64,000 nucleotides of DNA from Anaerolineae bacterium (lineage in GTDB: Bacteria; Chloroflexota; Anaerolineae; Aggregatilineales; Phototrophicaceae), in the NCBI GenBank assembly GCA_022820665.1, contig JAJEFB010000048.1, positions 124,001-188,000 on the forward strand, given 5' to 3'. Below the pieces are notes generated by a model that made no database searches, was not told the DNA's origin, and saw only the letters and a list, made by a program, of their open reading frames with translations. How positions within the stretch are numbered: the first letter of the stretch is position 1; each line of letters opens with the position of its first letter. The position numbers and the translations under genes were made by a program. This document shows, one piece after another, positions 60,731-64,000 of the stretch.

Positions 60731-60759
60731 TTGACAGGCGATTTTCGCGGACATATAAT
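60731..60759 (+). promoter_or_regulatory. Perfect-consensus sigma-70 promoter of the aminotransferase locus
   Basis: TTGACA (60731-60736), a 17-base spacer and TATAAT (60754-60759), an exact consensus match, 132 bases before the first gene. A second possible promoter (TTGACA at 60763, TATTAT after an 18-base spacer) lies just downstream. Confidence 0.75.
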
Positions 60760-60764
60760 CCTTT

Positions 60765-60774
60765 GACAATTGTC
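60765..60774. promoter_or_regulatory. GACAATTGTC palindrome at the transcription start
   Basis: A perfect ten-base palindrome at about +1 of the preceding promoter, overlapping the -35 box of the second. The position fits a repressor site. Confidence 0.45.
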
Positions 60775-60890
60775 GACATTCTTGAATATTATACGGCTCG
60801 CATTGCCGATTTCACAGTTCGCGGACAACAGATTAGCCCCATTTTGCAAGGGCTGCTGCTGTCTGCGTATCGCATAAAGGAGAGTTCAGT

Positions 60891-61991
60891 TTGGCATCAA
60901 ATACCAAGGGCGCAATCTTGGCGCGGCACCGGGCAAATGATGATTTGAACACCCCACTCTTGCCGCAGGTAGCCCGGGGCGACAGCGACCTGGCAGCTGA
61001 CGGCATGCGCGGTCCCCTCGACGAACGGATCATCGCCGCCGCTTCGGCCGCGCTGGAAAACGGGCACACTCATTATGTCGACGTGCCAGGTATCGGACCC
61101 CTGCGCGATGCCATCGCCGACTATCTGAAGGGCGCCGCCGGGGGGCACTATCGTCAGGGCAACATTGTCATCACAGCCGGCCTGCAAGAGTCGCGCTTTT
61201 TGAGCGTACAGATGATCGGCGAACAATACGACAGCATCGCCGTCCCCGCTGTGATCCATCCCGGCCTTCGCAAGGCACTGGGTCTGCGCAGCCGCAATCC
61301 ACGGACGATTGCTGTAAGCCAAGCCAAAGGCTACCTGCCGTCGATTGAGGCCATCGCCCAAGCCGCCTCCGATGGCTGCCGCCTCTTCTACCTTGAATCG
61401 CCTTCTCGTTTGAGCGGCGCCGCCTATGCCGCCGACGAAGTCGCCGCCATCAATCAAATCATCGCTGAAAAGGACGCCGCTGTGATCTGGGACCAGGGGC
61501 TGGCGCCCTGGGTCGAAGGCGCTTATGCCTCCTTCGCGGCGCTGGACAGCGACTGCGCGCGTACAGCCGCCATCGGCGAAGCCTATAGCGGCATGGGATT
61601 GGCAAGCTGGTTCATTGCCTATATCGCCGCGCCGGAAGCCTGGGTTTCTTCCATGCAATCGCAAAAACAGATCATGGCGATTTGCACCAGCACCGCGTCG
61701 CAATACGCCGCGCTGGAAGCGGGCCAACTTTATAATGAAGCGCGAGGACGACAATTGTCCAGGCTCGCTCAATTGCGCGCCGATTTACTGAGCGCAGCCA
61801 GCGAAGCCGGTTTGTCCGTCGTCGGTGGCGAAGCGGTCAACGTCATGGCATTAAAACTGTCGGAAGATAACATGAAGAAAATAAGCCGCGCTGGAATCGA
61901 CTTCGCCGCTGGCAGTCTCTTCGGCGCGCCGGATGTGATCCGCCTCAATGTAAACCATTCAACCGCTGCCGCGCTGCGCGCGCTCAGTTGA
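60891..61991 (+). CDS. Aminotransferase-fold protein lacking the PLP lysine (pseudo-aminotransferase)
   Basis: A 366-residue relative of class I/II aminotransferases. The N-terminal region RGDSDLAADGMRGPLDERI, then HTHYVDVPGIGPLRDAIADYL, and TAGLQESRFL align with the intact paralogue next door. At the place of the PLP-binding Lys (SKAYSMTGWRLG in the neighbour) it reads GEAYSGMGLASWF, with Glu230 for Lys and no following Arg. NNP is changed to PSR. Asp201 and a C-terminal Arg351 (VIRLNVN) are kept. Thus catalysis as a transaminase seems impossible, though the fold and substrate pocket may persist. Start is TTG at 60891, eight bases after GGAG. It is followed after 25 bases by the active paralogue. 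Confidence 0.88.
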   Translation: MASNTKGAILARHRANDDLNTPLLPQVARGDSDLAADGMRGPLDERIIAAASAALENGHTHYVDVPGIGPLRDAIADYLKGAAGGHYRQGNIVITAGLQESRFLSVQMIGEQYDSIAVPAVIHPGLRKALGLRSRNPRTIAVSQAKGYLPSIEAIAQAASDGCRLFYLESPSRLSGAAYAADEVAAINQIIAEKDAAVIWDQGLAPWVEGAYASFAALDSDCARTAAIGEAYSGMGLASWFIAYIAAPEAWVSSMQSQKQIMAICTSTASQYAALEAGQLYNEARGRQLSRLAQLRADLLSAASEAGLSVVGGEAVNVMALKLSEDNMKKISRAGIDFAAGSLFGAPDVIRLNVNHSTAAALRALS

Positions 61992-62016
61992 TCAGAAACC
62001 GAGGAATCTACCAAAC

Positions 62017-63177
62017 ATGAGCAAGAAGAAAAAAACCGGCACCAGTCTGCTCTATCAATTGATCGGCGAAGCGCGCGGCTATGATGATGTCATCATCATG
62101 GGACGCGGCGATCCCGATTTTGACACGCCGCCGCATATCGTCGCCGCCGCCAAGGAGGCCATGATCCATCACCACAATGACTATACACCGCCGCAGGGAC
62201 TGCTGCCATTGCGTCAAGCCATCGCCGAGCGCGTCAAGCGCGTCAACAATATCGATGTCGATCCCGAAAGCGAGGTCGTGGTCACCAATGGCGGGCAGGA
62301 AGCGCTTTTTCTGATGGTGCTCGCGGTCACTTACCCGGGCGACGAAATGATCGTGCCCGAACCCAATTATAATACCTACGCCGATTCGCTGGCTTTCGCC
62401 GGCGGCGTCAAGGTCGAGGTACAAACCTACGCCGAGACCGATTTCCGCGCCGATCCCCAAGACATTCGAAAGGCTATCACGGACAAAACGCGCTCGCTGC
62501 TGCTGGTCTCGCCCAACAATCCCGCCGCCAGCGTCATCGCCCCAAACGATATGCGAGAGATGCTGGATATCGCGGTCGAACACGATCTGATGATCCTGGC
62601 GGATGACATCTACGACCTCTTTGTTTATGACGATTTTCAACACGTCAGCCCGGCTTCTTTGCCCGGCGGCAAGGAGCGCGCGCTCACGCTCAACGCCTTG
62701 TCCAAAGCCTATTCCATGACCGGCTGGCGCCTGGGCTGGATCGTCGGTCCAGCCGATTTGATGGCGCGCGTCACCGAACTCAAGGCGGCTGTCAGCGGAG
62801 GCGCCTCAGTCATTTCTCAGTACGCCGGCATCGCCGCTTTGACCGGACCGCAGGACGCCGTCGAGATGATGGCGGAAGCCTATCGCCGGCGTCGGCGCAT
62901 GGTCCTCGACGCCCTTGACGAGATGAGTATGAAATACGGTATGCCCCAGGGCGGACAGTTCGTCTTCGCCGATATCGGCTTCACCGGCTTGGACAGCGCC
63001 GAAGTCGCGCAGCGAATGCTGACCGAACAGCACGTCCTGGCTTATCCAGGCTCGGCATTTTCCAAAGATCGCAAAGATTACCTGCGCATGACCTTCCTGC
63101 AACCGGAAGATCAATTGATGGAAGGGCTGGAGCGCATGAAAGTCGCCATGGATAACATCATGGCGGAAAAGCAGTGA
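62017..63177 (+). CDS. PLP-dependent aminotransferase, class I/II
   Basis: A 386-residue cytoplasmic aminotransferase (fold type I, aspartate-aminotransferase-like). Catalytic residues are all in place: Lys230 in ALSKAYSMTGWRLG with Arg238, the SPNNPA stretch with Asn167/168, ILADDIYDLF with Asp196 or 197 and Tyr199, and YLRMTFL with the substrate-carboxylate Arg. RBS GAGGAA. The substrate (aspartate, alanine, branched-chain or other) cannot be determined. It directly follows a non-catalytic paralogue and precedes an SDR, and may form a complex with the former. Confidence 0.93.
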   Translation: MSKKKKTGTSLLYQLIGEARGYDDVIIMGRGDPDFDTPPHIVAAAKEAMIHHHNDYTPPQGLLPLRQAIAERVKRVNNIDVDPESEVVVTNGGQEALFLMVLAVTYPGDEMIVPEPNYNTYADSLAFAGGVKVEVQTYAETDFRADPQDIRKAITDKTRSLLLVSPNNPAASVIAPNDMREMLDIAVEHDLMILADDIYDLFVYDDFQHVSPASLPGGKERALTLNALSKAYSMTGWRLGWIVGPADLMARVTELKAAVSGGASVISQYAGIAALTGPQDAVEMMAEAYRRRRRMVLDALDEMSMKYGMPQGGQFVFADIGFTGLDSAEVAQRMLTEQHVLAYPGSAFSKDRKDYLRMTFLQPEDQLMEGLERMKVAMDNIMAEKQ

Positions 63178-63226
63178 CATCATCATCCTCAATACAAATC
63201 TGCGAGTCTAACGATTGGTACAAACA

Positions 63227-63949
63227 ATGGACAAGCCACTAGGTGATAAAGTAGCGGTCGTCAGCGGCGCGAGCCACGGACTGGGACAGGCGACGGCGGA
63301 ACATTTGGCGGCTTTGGGCGCTCATGTCTGTCTGCTGGCGCGGCGCATGGGACCCTTGCAAGAGACGGCGGAAGCCATCAAAAGCGCCGGCGGCGCAGCC
63401 AGCGCCTTCCCTTGCGATGTCTCCGACCCGGCGCAAGTTCAAGCCACAGCCGCCGCCATCCAAGGGGCTTTGGGAAAAGCGCATATCCTGGTCAACAATG
63501 CCGGCATTCCCGCGCCCCGCAGTTTCGCCGAAACCAATTTCAGCGATTGGGACGCGGTCATCGGGACCAACCTGTCCGGCGTCTTTTATCTGACGCGCGC
63601 CCTTTGGGAGGCGCTGATCGCCGCCGCTGGCGCCTACGTAATCACAATATCCGGCACAGCCGGTTTGCGCGGCGGCGGCAGTCCGGCTTATGGCGGCGCC
63701 AAGTTCGGTTTGACCGGACTGAACCACGCCATCGCGCAGGCTGGAAAAGACCATCAGATCCGCGCCACTATCCTTTACCCGGGCGGCATCGATACCGGCT
63801 GGCGCGGCGCGCCCATCGGCGTCAAGCCGCGCAGCGAAACCATGGATCCGGCCGTCATCGCCAAAATGATCGGGCAAATGGTCACGTCGCCGCCCGAATT
63901 CGTTGTCAACGAAGCCGTGCTGAATCCTCTGGATCAACCCTTCATGTAA
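63227..63949 (+). CDS. SDR-family oxidoreductase
   Basis: A 240-residue classical SDR: SGASHGLGQA (cofactor loop), LARRMG (Arg residues favouring NADP), NNAG, TISGTAGLRG with the catalytic Ser, PAYGGAKFG (Tyr-x-x-x-Lys) and LYPGGIDTGW. ATG at 63227 is taken as the start; a TTG four codons upstream is possible and neither has a strong RBS. As part of the aminotransferase unit it could reduce the keto acid formed by transamination. Confidence 0.87.
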   Translation: MDKPLGDKVAVVSGASHGLGQATAEHLAALGAHVCLLARRMGPLQETAEAIKSAGGAASAFPCDVSDPAQVQATAAAIQGALGKAHILVNNAGIPAPRSFAETNFSDWDAVIGTNLSGVFYLTRALWEALIAAAGAYVITISGTAGLRGGGSPAYGGAKFGLTGLNHAIAQAGKDHQIRATILYPGGIDTGWRGAPIGVKPRSETMDPAVIAKMIGQMVTSPPEFVVNEAVLNPLDQPFM

Positions 63950-63959
63950 GGTCGCATTC

Positions 63960-64000
63960 ATGGCATACGAAGTTCATGACGCATCGCTCGTCAACCACTA
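63960..64000 (+). CDS. Start of a further gene, cut by the window edge
   Basis: ATG at 63960 opens a frame (MAYEVHDASLVNH) that runs off the window, preceded by TAAGGT ten bases upstream. The start is 10 bases past the SDR stop on the same strand. Too short to classify. Confidence 0.4.
   Translation, partial: MAYEVHDASLVNH

Noticed and set aside
1..64000. CRISPR array, tRNA, rRNA, integrase or IS element
   Set aside because: No regularly spaced repeats, cloverleaf-like sequence, rRNA stretch or transposase/integrase motifs were seen on either strand.

Overview
Free-living heterotrophic bacterium with a moderately high G+C genome. The gene set best fits an uncultured Chloroflexota (Anaerolineae-like) or Poribacteria-like lineage: many secreted binding proteins whose signal peptides end in Ala-Gln-Asp without a lipobox cysteine, several ABC importers lacking their own ATPase, PhyH dioxygenases, M81 (MlrC) and enolase-superfamily enzymes, and G-rich REP-like hairpins between genes. 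No rRNA, tRNA or universal marker other than hemB was seen, so the taxonomic guess is weak.

Layout. 1-2.3 kb: two PhyH dioxygenases flank an alpha/beta hydrolase (minus strand). 2.5-5.9 kb: a SulP-STAS-cNMP fusion transporter convergent with hemB. 6.2-11 kb: an enolase-superfamily enzyme and a fumarase/aspartase-superfamily lyase (plus), convergent with an M81 protein and a bicupin (minus). 11.1-12.5 kb: a secreted protein with three FxLYD-like domains and Gly/Glu-rich linkers. 12.9-25.2 kb: a twelve-gene plus-strand sugar-acid locus with an unusual regulator, UxuA, two SDRs, an acetoacetate-decarboxylase-like protein, a complete CUT2 (Rbs-type) ABC importer, a mutarotase-like protein and an SMP-30 lactonase. 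25.1-28 kb: a single-chain MmeI-like restriction-modification enzyme. 28.1-45.3 kb: a glycan-use island of three CUT1 importers, each tied to a different enzyme (GH172, sulfatase, GH116), the last in a GntR/FCD-headed operon. 45.4-49.1 kb: a Dpp/Opp-type importer without ATPases. 50-53 kb: an orphan family-3 binding protein, a VOC protein, a Rieske ferredoxin and an ACMSD-like amidohydrolase. 53.2-57.7 kb: a fourth CUT1 importer coupled to an AGE-family epimerase. 57.7-64 kb: a serine hydrolase, an MFS transporter, a degenerate aminotransferase-like protein followed by an intact aminotransferase, and an SDR.

How it fits together. The window is mainly uptake-and-catabolism modules for carbohydrates and organic acids. 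Only one ABC ATPase is present, so the four CUT1 importers and the peptide-type importer probably borrow ATPases encoded elsewhere. Near-consensus sigma-70 promoters overlapped or closely followed by repeats precede several modules, suggesting strong promoters held down by repressors. Stem-loops lie between binding-protein and first permease genes in all six transporters.

The most striking object is the regulator at 12926-14647. It is a DeoR-type protein split by an inserted sugar-binding-protein domain whose order is circularly permuted relative to the binding protein of its own transporter (17646-18746). A second candidate novelty is the pseudo-aminotransferase/aminotransferase pair at 60891-63177.
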